47,663 nt of DNA from Lentisphaeria bacterium (GTDB lineage: Bacteria > Verrucomicrobiota > Lentisphaeria > Victivallales > JAADHT01). The notes under the pieces were generated by a model. It searched no databases. It was not told where the DNA came from and saw only the letters and a list, made by a program, of their open reading frames with translations. Below are positions 25,108-31,104 of the stretch, one piece after another. Positions within the stretch are counted from its first letter, which is position 1. Each line of letters begins with the position of its first letter. The position numbers and the translations under genes are program-made. Location: assembly GCA_015486135.1 (NCBI GenBank), contig WFSE01000053.1, forward strand, positions 1 through 47,663, given 5' to 3'.

Positions 25108-25536
25108 ATGAAAAAACCGATTCAATATTTGATGCCAGCCGCAATTATATTCGTGCTGTATTATATTGGCAACTTTCTATTAATCATTAGAGCTCCTGAT
25201 AGAAGCTGGGCTTCGTATTTGTCATTTTTTGATATTATCCAAGTGGGGTGGATTGAAGCTTGGGTTGTCCTAATCATCACGATAGTCTTATCCATTATCG
25301 CAATAAAAAAATATTCTACGAATATTATTATCATGAATATAGCCTTAGTTATGTCATGGGGCTATATTCAAGCATTAATCATATGGCAATCGGAGCCAGG
25401 CCCCAAAATTGATGCAAGATTGACTAATGTGTGGTGTGGTGCCTGGTTTGTCTTTGCCGATTTGCTTGTTTGCCTATTATGCTACATTCTCGTGCTGGTG
25501 CTAAAGGAGAAGAGAGCAAGCAATCGAACCACCTAA
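25108..25536 (+). CDS. Small integral membrane protein with four predicted TM helices
   Basis: A 142-residue protein with hydrophobic segments at about 8-28, 50-68, 74-93 and 115-135, short loops and a basic C-terminus (LKEKRAS). No motif that names a family. In the cassette array it directly precedes the second 138-bp repeat, which begins 9 bases after its stop. A CCTAAC near its stop resembles the left core of integron sites. Function unknown; membrane location is inferred from sequence. Confidence 0.75.
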   Translation: MKKPIQYLMPAAIIFVLYYIGNFLLIIRAPDRSWASYLSFFDIIQVGWIEAWVVLIITIVLSIIAIKKYSTNIIIMNIALVMSWGYIQALIIWQSEPGPKIDARLTNVWCGAWFVFADLLVCLLCYILVLVLKEKRASNRTT

Positions 25537-25544
25537 CCGGGAAA

Positions 25545-25682
25545 CCGCCCCGCTTGACTTTTCTCCCGCCACACGGCATATTCCTATTTCAAGGGCAAAC
25601 CGCAGCCGCAACATCTTGTCATATCGCCGGGGAAAAATATCAATCCTCGACAAAAAGCAACATGTTGCATGATAATTGTTAA
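25545..25682 (+). repeat. 138-bp island repeat, copy 2
   Basis: Nearly the same as copy 1. Contains TTGACT (25554-25559), CATATT (25577-25582) and the palindrome GCAACATGTTGC, and ends in GCATGATAATTGTTAAGT, whose GTTAAGT matches the integron core GTTRRRY. Confidence 0.85.
25554..25582 (+). promoter_or_regulatory. Sigma70-like promoter in repeat copy 2
   Basis: TTGACT, 17 bases, CATATT, pointing toward the PIN toxin gene 300 bases downstream. Confidence 0.55.
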
Positions 25683-25884
25683 GTCCATAGGAATATATAT
25701 CAAGACAAAAAAATTGCGAAATTCGCAAAGTGGAATATATTGAACACTGAGGAAGGAGAGATAGCAGAGAAACAACTTTTGCTTACTGCTTTCAATCTTG
25801 AATTAAAATTATAATTATGTTGCTTGAGATGGTATTCTGTTCATAGTCGTGAGGTGCTCTTAGAGTCAAGCATAAAAGGATGAC
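25683..25884. other. AT-rich leader upstream of the toxin gene
   Basis: No gene is visible. The TTGCGAAATTCGCAA inverted repeat (about 25714-25728) is a plausible operator for the downstream toxin-antitoxin pair. An AAAGGATG ribosome site lies just before the toxin ATG. Confidence 0.4.
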
Positions 25885-26340
25885 ATGAAAATATACGCAG
25901 ACACATCAATATTTGGCGGTGTTTTCGACAAAGAATTTTCCGCTCCAAGCAAAAGTTTCTTTTCGATGATTGATTCCGGGAGAATCGCTCTAGTAACTTC
26001 AGCCATTGTTGAAGGAGAAATAGAGTGTGCTCCGGAAAAGGTGCGCACCTTTTTTAAGGATTATGCTCAGAATGCGCAAATAGCGATCATCGACGAAGAT
26101 GTTCTGCGATTGCGAACTAGATATATCGACGCTGGAATTGTTACAGAAAAATCAATTGATGACGTTCTGCATGTCGCAGTTGCGACCGTATCAAAATGTG
26201 ATATGATTGTTAGTTGGAATTTCAAACACATCGTGCATTTTGATAAAATACCAAAATACAACGCTGTTAATGTTCTATACGGTTATTCGCATATTAACAT
26301 ATTCTCGCCACTGGAGGTAATTGATTATGACAACGAATGA
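25885..26340 (+). CDS. PIN-domain ribonuclease, putative toxin
   Basis: A 151-residue PIN-fold protein. The N-terminal YADTSIFGG supplies the first acid (Asp), a middle acid lies in SAIVEGEIE, and EKSIDDVLHVAVATVSKCDMIVSWNFKHIV carries the C-terminal acids and the SWNFKH strand typical of VapC-like PIN proteins. Such enzymes cut RNA and are commonly neutralised by a small adjacent protein. Here a 58-codon gene starts inside its last codons (14-base overlap), so a toxin-antitoxin pair is likely. Preceded by repeat copy 2 with its promoter. Confidence 0.85.
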   Translation: MKIYADTSIFGGVFDKEFSAPSKSFFSMIDSGRIALVTSAIVEGEIECAPEKVRTFFKDYAQNAQIAIIDEDVLRLRTRYIDAGIVTEKSIDDVLHVAVATVSKCDMIVSWNFKHIVHFDKIPKYNAVNVLYGYSHINIFSPLEVIDYDNE

Positions 26341-26503
26341 ACCAGAATGCGTACTTTTGAAGCGAAAAGGCGCATCCCATATAGCCTCTCTTTTAGGGGG
26401 CAAATCTCTTGAGGAAGAATTGCTGTTCTGGCAAAAACGAACCGAAAATCTGAAAAAAAACTTAACGAAGTCGCTTCAGCGGACGGCTAACCGCCGCCAC
26501 TGA
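26327..26503 (+). CDS. Putative antitoxin partner of the PIN protein
   Basis: A 58-residue protein starting at the ATG in GGAGGTAATTGATTATG, overlapping the toxin gene by 14 bases. It reads KGASHIASLLGGKSLEEELLFWQKRTENL, which resembles the small partner proteins (SLEEELxFW helix) found downstream of PIN genes. The toxin-first order is unusual for vapBC but typical of this PIN group. Its 3' end runs into attC-like site C, so the C-terminal residues are encoded by the recombination site. Confidence 0.65.
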   Translation: MTTNEPECVLLKRKGASHIASLLGGKSLEEELLFWQKRTENLKKNLTKSLQRTANRRH

Positions 26504-26517
26504 ACTCATTGTTAAAA
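26460..26517 (+). other. attC-like recombination site C
   Basis: Left core ACTTAAC (26460-26466) is a perfect RYYYAAC; right core GTTAAAA (26511-26517) is GTTRRR plus A. Outer arms TTAACGA/CATTGTTAA and inner TTCAGCGG/CCACTGAA plus CGGC/GCCG pair around CTAACC. The next ATG is 8 bases after the core. The best attC candidate in the array. Confidence 0.7.
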
Positions 26518-26525
26518 GGAGAAAA

Positions 26526-27068
26526 ATGAAAATCACAATCATGTCGTTTGTGCTACTAGCATCGTTCGTTCTCAACGCAAAAGACACCAAGCTCCAAATT
26601 ACAATGGATGAAACTTTTACTATTAAGGAAAATCCTGATTGGGTAGTTAAAATAGAGCGATATATGCCGTTGAGATTGGCAGATGTATCTATTTTCTCCC
26701 AAAAAGGATATGATTTTGACCTAAAGCTATATTTTAAAAGTGACACAAAAGATTTATCTAATTTTAACACTCCTGACAAAATTAAAAAAAGTATTATTGA
26801 TTCATCAAAACAATACCTTCCATACTGCACTGAGAAAACGATAATATTGAAAAAATTAAAAGTTAAGCGCTTTGGTTTCTATGCACAGCTAACTGACAAG
26901 CAACTAATAAATCAAAAAACTATTCCAAGAGGAAAGTATAAATATATGACTAGAGGCTTTTATAGAACGGGAAGCGGTTCTGTTTTGGGATTTAGCCTTA
27001 TGACAAATGATCTTGACACTAAAGCTTACAAGCAGATTCTAGCTTATATATTGAGTTTTGAAAAATGA
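26526..27068 (+). CDS. Exported cassette protein of unknown function
   Basis: A 180-residue protein with an N-terminal signal peptide (MKITIMSFVLLASFVLNAKD) and a mature part rich in Lys, Tyr and beta-prone segments (FDLKLYFKSDTKDLSNF, RFGFYAQLTDKQLI, YRTGSGSVLGFSLMTND). No cysteine lipobox. No family recognised. AAGGAGAAAA directly precedes the ATG. It lies between attC-like sites C and E, so it is a complete one-gene cassette. Confidence 0.75.
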   Translation: MKITIMSFVLLASFVLNAKDTKLQITMDETFTIKENPDWVVKIERYMPLRLADVSIFSQKGYDFDLKLYFKSDTKDLSNFNTPDKIKKSIIDSSKQYLPYCTEKTIILKKLKVKRFGFYAQLTDKQLINQKTIPRGKYKYMTRGFYRTGSGSVLGFSLMTNDLDTKAYKQILAYILSFEK

Positions 27069-27075
27069 ACAAAAC

Positions 27076-27146
27076 TTTTAACAAGGTCGGTGGAGCTAAC
27101 TGAAAAACCGCTTGCGGTTTTCTGCGGGTGAACTCTGTGGTTAGGT
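27076..27146 (+). other. attC-like recombination site E
   Basis: Right core GTTAGGT (27140-27146) is a perfect GTTRRRY; left core is TTTTAAC (27076-27082). The inner stem AAAACCGC/GCGGTTTT is perfect, and GGAGCTAACTG/CTGCGGGTGAAC pairs loosely. The 71-bp length is in the attC range. It shares AACAAGGTCGGTSGAGCTAA with site A, and the next ATG is 7 bases on. Confidence 0.6.
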
Positions 27147-27152
27147 TAAAAA

Positions 27153-27512
27153 ATGAAAGACATACTGGAAAAAATTGAGGATGTTTTAACAGATGCCATA
27201 AAATTTTGGGAAATAGGTCGCTTGATCTACAATGCTGTTCTAATTCTCATTGTGTTAGGATATTATGTCGCGGCAATTACACGGGGCATAGAAATTGACT
27301 ATATCGGAACTGCCTTGGGGCTTTTTATCCTGGCGGTGATAGCGAACATATTGTATTGCATCGTATATTTTGTCGATTTTTTTGTACAATTATCCGCTTT
27401 TCAGGTTTTTTGGAGGAAATATAGATGGGTGCTATTGGCAATAGGAATGCTTCTAGCCTCTATCTTGGCTTGTTTGGCGTCCGACCACATGTTCCTGTGG
27501 GTAGGCGATTGA
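27153..27512 (+). CDS. Small membrane protein with three predicted TM helices
   Basis: A 119-residue protein: an amphipathic N-terminal helix (KDILEKIEDVLTDAIKFWE), then hydrophobic segments at about 24-42, 50-75 and 91-109. No recognised motif or family. It forms a one-gene cassette between attC-like sites E and D. Its start lies 7 bases after the site E core with little ribosome-site sequence, so translation may depend on read-through from upstream. Confidence 0.7.
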   Translation: MKDILEKIEDVLTDAIKFWEIGRLIYNAVLILIVLGYYVAAITRGIEIDYIGTALGLFILAVIANILYCIVYFVDFFVQLSAFQVFWRKYRWVLLAIGMLLASILACLASDHMFLWVGD

Positions 27513-27519
27513 CCCAGGT

Positions 27520-27575
27520 ACTTACAGGTTGATTCAGCGGACGGCTAGCCGCCGCCGCTAATTTTTGAGTTAAGA
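27520..27575 (+). other. attC-like recombination site D
   Basis: Left core ACTTACA (27520-27526), right core GTTAAGA (27569-27575). The inner hairpin ATTCAGCGGACGGC/GCCGCCGCCGCTAAT pairs with one unpaired base, and its CAGCGGACGGCTARCCGCCGCC sequence is nearly the same as in site C. The downstream gene starts 13 bases on. Confidence 0.6.
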
Positions 27576-27588
27576 GGAGGAATAAAAA

Positions 27589-28050
27589 ATGCGAAATCTA
27601 ATTCCCATCTTTCTGTTGGTGGGCTTCATCGGCGGATGTAAATCAGACCCTGATGCCGAATGGCTAAAGAATTCTTCTATCGCAACAGAAGCCTCTGAGG
27701 CAACTCTAAAAGGAGCCTGTCGATTGTTTAAAAACAATTATGAGATAAGTGGAAAAGTAGTAAAAGTTGAAGAATATCCAGTTTCAATGATTTCGTCATC
27801 AGGGGTTCGTTATATAGTTTACCATATTGAGTACCGAATAAATTCCCCTTTGTTGGGCATAACACGGGATAAGGACGGCAGGATGAAGTGTGTTGAAAGC
27901 CCGAAATACTTACTTCAAATCCCCAAATTAAGCCGTTCGCCAGAGTTTAAAGTTGGCGATGAGGTTTTGATTACAGGTTGGGTTAATAAAATAAATATCG
28001 ATAAGGTCGCATCACCTAGCTCGGATACCGTTGACGCGGAATCTGATTAG
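27589..28050 (+). CDS. Putative lipoprotein, cassette-encoded
   Basis: A 153-residue protein with a short signal and lipobox (LIPIFLLVGFIGGC, Cys17), so probably lipid-anchored in the envelope. The mature part (ISGKVVKVEEYP, RYIVYHIEYRINSPLLGI, LLQIPKLSRSPEFKVGDEVLITGWVNKINID) resembles an OB-fold-like or tOB barrel, where GDEVLITGWVNKI forms a closing strand; this is an impression, not an identification. GAGGAGGAATAAAAA precedes the ATG. The following gene starts 20 bases later without an attC-like site, so both may belong to one cassette. Confidence 0.75.
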   Translation: MRNLIPIFLLVGFIGGCKSDPDAEWLKNSSIATEASEATLKGACRLFKNNYEISGKVVKVEEYPVSMISSSGVRYIVYHIEYRINSPLLGITRDKDGRMKCVESPKYLLQIPKLSRSPEFKVGDEVLITGWVNKINIDKVASPSSDTVDAESD

Positions 28051-28070
28051 GCGATTTTTACGTTGGAATT

Positions 28071-28571
28071 ATGAAAAAAAACGACATACTGCTTTTAGGG
28101 ATATTGTTTGTCTGCTGTATCGGGTTCCTTTTTATATATGACATAAAAAACCCGAAAATTAGCGTAAGAAATCAACAATACACTATTCGATTTGATACCA
28201 GCGAGGAAGTTGATAGAGCCACTATACTGATGGCGCTCCCCACCAGGATGCTCACCGGGCGCACTGAATCTGAAATCAAATACCAAATACAAAAACATAC
28301 GCCGCCAATAGAAGGGAAAAAAATTGGGAAAAACACGTTCGTTTTTCAGTTGCCCGTAAAAAGTGAAAAATATATTTGTTTTTCAGGAGAAGAATATGAC
28401 GAATTCGCTACATCTATCATAATCTATTTGAAATCTACAATCGGGACTTGCAGCTTGAACATAGCACGCAATAAATATGAATATACAATACCTAGAGAGA
28501 ACATAAAACTATGTGAAAATGGCGACTGCGATCGGGAATCAACTACGAACGACATGTCGCCACCGCCGTAG
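28071..28571 (+). CDS. Membrane-anchored cassette protein of unknown function
   Basis: A 166-residue protein with one N-terminal TM helix (DILLLGILFVCCIGFLFIYD) and a non-cytoplasmic domain (about 30-150) rich in beta-prone segments, for example QYTIRFDTSEEVDRATILMA and GKNTFVFQLPVKSEKYICF. Cysteines at about 103, 126 and 145-152 could form a disulfide outside the cytoplasm. No family recognised. It lies 20 bases after the lipoprotein gene and may work with it. Confidence 0.7.
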   Translation: MKKNDILLLGILFVCCIGFLFIYDIKNPKISVRNQQYTIRFDTSEEVDRATILMALPTRMLTGRTESEIKYQIQKHTPPIEGKKIGKNTFVFQLPVKSEKYICFSGEEYDEFATSIIIYLKSTIGTCSLNIARNKYEYTIPRENIKLCENGDCDRESTTNDMSPPP

Positions 28572-28675
28572 GTCGTCGACAACAAGTAAAACATATACTA
28601 GGGGCTCCCGCCTTGAGCATCCCATATTCGTGCCCATTCGTGAAGATTTGTGGCTATTTTCTTCTCCCTGCTCCC

Positions 28676-28806
28676 TCCGCTTGACTTCCCACTCTCACAC
28701 GGCATATTTTTACTCCACCGGCTAACCGCAACCGCGGCGCATTGTCGCCGCGCCGGGGAGAGAGAATGTCAAGCCTAGGAAACTTGCGACGTGTCGCATG
28801 ATAGAC
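28676..28806 (+). repeat. 138-bp island repeat, copy 3 (diverged)
   Basis: Keeps TTGACT (28681-28686), CATATT (28703-28708, 16-base spacer), the ACTCCAC..GCTAACCGCAACCGC block and the terminal GCGACGTGTCGCATGATA. The terminal hairpin GCGAC/GTCGC carries a compensatory change relative to GCAAC/GTTGC of copy 2. It lacks the GTTAA end. Confidence 0.75.
28681..28708 (+). promoter_or_regulatory. Sigma70-like promoter in repeat copy 3
   Basis: TTGACT, 16 bases, CATATT. It would drive the nucleotidyltransferase gene about 110 bases downstream. Confidence 0.5.
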
Positions 28807-28819
28807 ATGGTGATGGAAA

Positions 28820-29275
28820 ATGAATCCTTTTGATGAATTTCAGGTGCTAGTGGGCGATTTAGAGGCAGGCAACATAAGGTATGCCCTTGTCGGCGGGGTG
28901 GCAATGGCGTTTTATGATGAACCGCGCTTTACGGAAGATATAGATATGATCGTTTTCCCCGATGATTTAGCAAAATTCAAAACATTGCTTACCGCGAAGG
29001 GTTTTTTTGAATCGGCGAAGCCATGGACGTTTCAGAAAATTGAAGTCACTTTGCATCGTTTTGTGAAAATTGCGGATGAGGATCGTATGATTATAGATGC
29101 GCTGGTCCCTTCGCTGGAGATAGCCAAAAGAATTATTGGAAACGCGGTTATCGCTAAATCCAAGAACGGGCAGGTGAGAATAGCATCCAAGCAGGATATT
29201 GTTTGGTTGAAATCATTTCGAAACTCAAAGCAAGATCAGGCGGATATCGAGAGGTTGACAAATGACGAAAATTGA
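28820..29275 (+). CDS. Nucleotidyltransferase-fold protein (AbiEii/MNT-like)
   Basis: A 151-residue protein with the nucleotidyltransferase core IRYALVGGVAMAFYDEPRFTEDIDMIV: the GG helix cap and the DID metal-binding pair about 13 residues later, as in the AbiEii/DUF6036-type group. RMIIDALVPSLEIAKR probably supplies the third acid. Relatives act as toxins of type IV or type VII-like toxin-antitoxin systems that modify tRNA or proteins; activity here is unproven. The next small gene begins inside its last codons (14-base overlap), the arrangement of a two-gene toxin-antitoxin unit. Confidence 0.8.
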   Translation: MNPFDEFQVLVGDLEAGNIRYALVGGVAMAFYDEPRFTEDIDMIVFPDDLAKFKTLLTAKGFFESAKPWTFQKIEVTLHRFVKIADEDRMIIDALVPSLEIAKRIIGNAVIAKSKNGQVRIASKQDIVWLKSFRNSKQDQADIERLTNDEN

Positions 29276-29390
29276 CATAGTTCTTCGCAAGTTAAGCGCA
29301 ATGTACGAATTCAACAAAAATATAAAAAAATATAAAATAAATGTGCAGCGCTCCAATAAATCGAGCAACCCTGCCGGGCCGCTCCATTGA
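29262..29390 (+). pseudogene. Short, probably truncated partner of the nucleotidyltransferase
   Basis: A 42-codon frame (MTKIDIVLRKLSAMYEFNKN, then lysine-rich and low-complexity) that overlaps the nucleotidyltransferase gene by 14 bases. The opening resembles the start of a helical partner protein, but the frame turns into AT-rich sequence after about 20 codons and stops. It looks like the remains of a longer partner cut when the repeat-bounded unit at 29476 arrived or by another rearrangement. Confidence 0.45.
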
Positions 29391-29475
29391 TTTCCCGTAG
29401 GCGATCTTGGCGGTGAACAACGGATGGACACGAATTTACACTGATTTCTTTTTTTGCCACTAATTCTCACTAATC
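29391..29475. repeat. Word-repeat tract (ACGAATTTACACTGATTT type)
   Basis: Positions 29421-29470 read ACGGATGGACACGAATTT then ACACTGATTT..CACTAATTCTCACTAATC, a degenerate tandem of CACGAAT/CACTAAT words. It is the reverse orientation of the tract at 28625-28655. It abuts the left element of the retron unit. Confidence 0.5.
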
Positions 29476-29737
29476 AGGGCTTACTGAAAAAGTCGGAAAC
29501 GCGTCGATGATTAGGCGGCGAGCCGCCGGCGTATAGACATACTCCGAGGTGAAGCCAACGTGATCAGCGGTGCGTTTCCGGCTTTCGCGGCATTGGCAAG
29601 TGCCTCAAATTGAGTAGAAAATATTAGTTGTCTCCAAGGTCTTTGGATGGCTTGCTCCCAAAACCTTGGAGATGACACCGCTAAAAAGAAATTTAACACT
29701 ATGAAAATAAAGCACTTGCCAATTATTCAGCAGGCCC
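29476..29737 (+). repeat. Dispersed repeat element, copy 2, left flank of the retron unit
   Basis: 262 bp with matching ends: AGGGCTTACTGAAAAAGTCG at the left and, read from the right, GGGCCTGCTGAATAATTGG. The body matches the element at the start of the window. A 62-codon minus frame inside it ends in SPRSMSIRRR and is matched by a similar frame in copy 3, but neither looks like a full protein. Non-autonomous mobile repeat (MITE-like). Confidence 0.75.
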
Positions 29738-29781
29738 GAAGTATAATTTCACCAGATTTTCCACTGGTCTGTCTCTTAAAT

Positions 29782-29809
29782 TTGCGAACACCGCAATCAG
29801 TGATATACT
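29782..29809 (+). promoter_or_regulatory. Sigma70-like promoter of the retron ncRNA
   Basis: TTGCGA (29782-29787) and TATACT (29804-29809) are 16 bases apart. The expected transcription start (about 29815) falls at the beginning of the a1 repeat, as expected for a retron transcript. Confidence 0.65.
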
Positions 29810-29812
29810 TGC

Positions 29813-29973
29813 GTGTCCGGAGGGCGGATCGATCTTTTAGATTGTGTGCGGTGTTTCGCCGCGCTTGCTTTACCACCCAGATGAGTAACTAAGAATTCGC
29901 TATGCGAATTTTTAGTTACTGTAGAGGCTTCGCCTTATGATTGTTGAGTAATTGCATCCGCCCTCCCGGACAC
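29813..29973 (+). ncRNA. Retron msr-msd non-coding RNA
   Basis: The template RNA for the adjacent reverse transcriptase, 161 bases. The ends pair: a1 GTGTCCGGAGGGCGGAT (29813-29829) with a2 ATCCGCCCTCCCGGACAC (29956-29973), one bulged base. After a1 come two msr-type hairpins with TTT loops: CGATCT/AGATTG (29830-29844) and GTGCGGTG/CGCCGCGC (29846-29864). The msd-type hairpin has a 17-bp stem (29884-29900 with 29904-29920, one G-T pair) and loop TAT, followed by AGGC-TTC-GCCT (29925-29935). Size, order and TTT loops match characterised retrons. The branching guanosine and exact msd end cannot be fixed by eye. Confidence 0.82.
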
Positions 29974-30023
29974 TCTTTCGGAAAATTGGGACAAAAATAA
30001 AAAATATGCAGTGAGGGAATGCC

Positions 30024-31067
30024 TTGGGAATCTTGTCAGATATTTTAGATTTGTTCAGTGGTAAAAACAACGGCGATTACTCGCGTGATATTGATTCCGA
30101 TTACTGTTCTCTGCCGAACGAGGATGGCTCCGGCTCAAGGCCCCAAAAAGTCAAAAAGAAAAAATCTCTACTGAGTCTCTTTTCTTCCAAACCGGTTTAC
30201 GATGACATCTACCATAACCGCCTGAACCTTGAGCCGTCGAAAGCATTTTTTCTTATCCGCGAAATTCGCGAAAACCGCGCCTACACGCGGAAAGAGATTC
30301 CGCGCGAAGGGAAAGAGCCGCGGATAATTTCAATCCCGAATCCGTTTCTTAAAAATGTTCAAAGACGTATTCTGCACTGGATTCTCGACATGGAACCGCT
30401 TCATGATGCCGCACACGGTTTCGTAAAGAAGAGATCTATCTTCACCGCCGCGGAACCGCATACAAACAAGCGTGTTGTTATTGCCGTGGATATTCGCGAC
30501 TTTTTTGGCACCATAACATCAAACCGTGCTTACGGAGTTTTCCGGCAGCTCGGTTTTGACAAGAAAGACGCCTCCGCTCTTGCCTCTCTCTGCACATATA
30601 AAAACTCTCTCCCTCAAGGGGCTCCGACCAGTCCCGCCCTGGCAAACCTAGTTTGCCGCAGACTGGACTCGCGCCTCGCGGGGCTTATGTCAAAATACGG
30701 ACACTCCTACACCCGTTATGCGGACGACCTCTTCTTTTCCGGAGATTCAACAATCATCCGCCTGATTCCCTACATTAAAAGCATCGTCAATGACGAAGGT
30801 TTTGAAACTGCCGACGAGAAATTCAGAATTATGCGCAGCGGTGGATGCCAGAGGATTCTCGGACTTAATGTGAACTCAAAAGTTTCAATTCCACGCAAAG
30901 TCAGACGCGTGATTCGCGCAATGGTGTGGGAACAGCTGAATTCGGACACTCCGGATGATGCACTGCTCGATTTCCTATACGGGCATGTCGGACTGATGAA
31001 GCACACTCACCCGTCCCAGGGCCGAAAGCTTAAACGCAAACTGAATAAAGTTCGAAGACGGATATAG
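30024..31067 (+). CDS. Retron-type reverse transcriptase
   Basis: A 347-residue reverse transcriptase that should copy the msd region of the upstream ncRNA into branched msDNA. Motifs in order: IPNPFLKNVQRRIL (104-117), AHGFVKKRSI (130-139), TAAEPH (141-146, the NAxxH position), DIRDFF (Asp156), LPQGAPTSPALAN (196-208), YTRYADDL (229-236, catalytic Asp234/235) and QRILGLNVN (276-284, the VTG position). There is no maturase or endonuclease domain, which rules out a group II intron protein. About 60 N-terminal residues (amphipathic MGILSDILDLF and a KVKKKK stretch) precede the polymerase. The start is TTG with GAGGG upstream; no in-frame ATG exists before the polymerase domain. Confidence 0.95.
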   Translation: MGILSDILDLFSGKNNGDYSRDIDSDYCSLPNEDGSGSRPQKVKKKKSLLSLFSSKPVYDDIYHNRLNLEPSKAFFLIREIRENRAYTRKEIPREGKEPRIISIPNPFLKNVQRRILHWILDMEPLHDAAHGFVKKRSIFTAAEPHTNKRVVIAVDIRDFFGTITSNRAYGVFRQLGFDKKDASALASLCTYKNSLPQGAPTSPALANLVCRRLDSRLAGLMSKYGHSYTRYADDLFFSGDSTIIRLIPYIKSIVNDEGFETADEKFRIMRSGGCQRILGLNVNSKVSIPRKVRRVIRAMVWEQLNSDTPDDALLDFLYGHVGLMKHTHPSQGRKLKRKLNKVRRRI

Positions 31068-31104
31068 TCGTCCACATTTTCATGAAAAATCTAGTTTCAT
31101 AGCT

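Larger units (their letters stand above)
28572..28819. other. Gap holding a word-repeat tract and island repeat copy 3
   Basis: Positions 28625-28655 read ATTCGTGCCCATTCGTGAAGATTTGTGGC, a degenerate ATTCGTG word repeat that recurs in opposite orientation at 29421-29470. The 138-bp repeat follows. No attC-like fold was found after the preceding gene. Confidence 0.55.
23751..29475 (+). mobile_element. Integron-like gene cassette array without integrase (CALIN-like)
   Basis: A run of small plus-strand genes, visibly AT-richer than the flanks, in which four or five intergenic sites fold into long imperfect hairpins with attC-like ends. Each next gene starts 8-20 bases behind a site. Three copies of a 138-bp promoter-bearing repeat are interspersed. 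No tyrosine integrase (IntI) is present in the window. The orientation (site 3' of each gene, GTTRRRY-like core at its right end) is that of integron cassettes read from a left-hand attI. Confidence 0.6.

Noticed and set aside
25531-25685. Repeat copy 2 plus flanks as one large attC (ACCTAAC on the left, GTTAAGT on the right)
   Set aside because: The cores look right, but the interior arms show no long complementarity, so it was kept only as a hint.
23751-28806. The 138-bp repeats as insertion sequences
   Set aside because: They are too short for a transposase, encode no protein and show no terminal inverted repeats across the whole unit.
30024-31067. Group II intron or diversity-generating retroelement as the source of the reverse transcriptase
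   Set aside because: There is no maturase (X) or HNH domain, no intron RNA domain V, and no template/variable repeat pair; the upstream RNA has retron structure instead.
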